From Candidatus Stahliibacteriota bacterium (GTDB lineage Bacteria; Hydrothermota; Tepidihabitantia; SM23-42): a DNA stretch of 5,981 nt. Below the pieces are notes generated by a model. That model searched no databases and was not told where the DNA came from. It saw nothing but the letters and a program-made list of their open reading frames with translations. The translations under genes and the position numbers were made by a program. The stretch is taken from contig SOIY01000034.1 of NCBI GenBank assembly GCA_004376785.1, positions 1-5,981 on the forward strand, written 5' to 3'. Within the stretch, counting starts at the first letter, position 1. Each line of letters opens with the position of its first letter. Shown here piece after piece: positions 5,947 through 5,981 of this stretch.

Positions 5947-5953
5947 ACCTCCT
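5947..5953 (-). promoter_or_regulatory. Strong ribosome binding site of subunit K
   Basis: AGGAGGT on the minus strand, 3 nt before the ATG at 5943, decides the start of the K subunit. It contrasts with the absence of such a site before subunit E and fits the high copy number of K in the rotor ring relative to the two or three stalk subunits. Confidence 0.85.
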
Positions 5954-5981
5954 AATAGTAATAAATACCTAAACCCAGCCC
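5952..5981 (-). CDS. Possible 3' end of an upstream gene (nine codons and stop)
   Basis: On the minus strand, reading from the window edge gives GLGLGIYYY and then TAG at 5954-5952, which overlaps the first bases of the K subunit's ribosome site. A gene ending within the Shine-Dalgarno of the next one is common in tight operons, and subunit I (a) would be the expected neighbour by E. hirae order. Nine residues are too few to identify anything, and one other frame is also open here. Confidence 0.3.
   Translation of the reverse strand, partial: GLGLGIYYY

Overview
The window looks like bacterial DNA of low to moderate GC from a lineage that runs a V/A-type (NtpK-like) rotary ATPase. The mix is a sodium-type K subunit, an EF-G paralogue, an Lgt of the 'NGCCFG' type and a cysteine-rich ComF. 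It suggests an anaerobe or a candidate-phylum bacterium, but no gene fixes the taxon. All recognisable genes lie on the minus strand, so the window is described from high to low coordinates, the direction of transcription.

Right part (5981 down to 1257) is one compact gene string. It begins with the possible tail of an upstream gene (5981-5952). Then come V-type ATPase subunit K (5943-5467), subunit E (5465-4902), an EF-G-like GTPase (4889-2853), Lgt (2856-2080) and a ComF-family phosphoribosyltransferase (2018-1257). Gaps are 1 nt (K/E), 12 nt (E/EF-G), a 4-nt ATGA overlap (EF-G/lgt) and 61 nt (lgt/comF). K and EF-G have strong Shine-Dalgarno sequences, while E and lgt appear to depend on coupling to the gene before them. 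K and E belong to one membrane machine. EF-G, Lgt and ComF act in translation, lipoprotein maturation and (in known relatives) DNA uptake, so this is a housekeeping cluster and not one pathway. After E the ATPase genes stop, and an EF-G paralogue sits where subunits C/F/A/B/D often follow.

Left part (1256 down to 1) is different. A 249-bp intergenic stretch holds a G-rich minus strand just after comF, a short 10-bp-period tandem repeat, a perfect 8-bp-arm palindrome with further half-sites, and a consensus-quality sigma70-type promoter (TTGACA, 16 bp, TATAAT). These drive a gene that runs off the left edge (1007-1). Its first 335 residues combine a PD-(D/E)XK-like domain, a winged-helix segment and a C-terminal domain that I recognise as the AbiEi_2 type of type IV toxin-antitoxin antitoxin. 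Self-binding to the palindrome and half-sites is the obvious model. The expected partner, a nucleotidyltransferase toxin, would lie beyond position 1 and cannot be seen.

The most unusual points are the nuclease-like/AbiEi fusion with its operator layout, a changed G4 motif (NKLK in place of NKxD) in the EF-G paralogue, and a perfect 14-bp inverted repeat inside the start of comF. No tRNA, rRNA, CRISPR array, insertion sequence or convincing intrinsic terminator was found.
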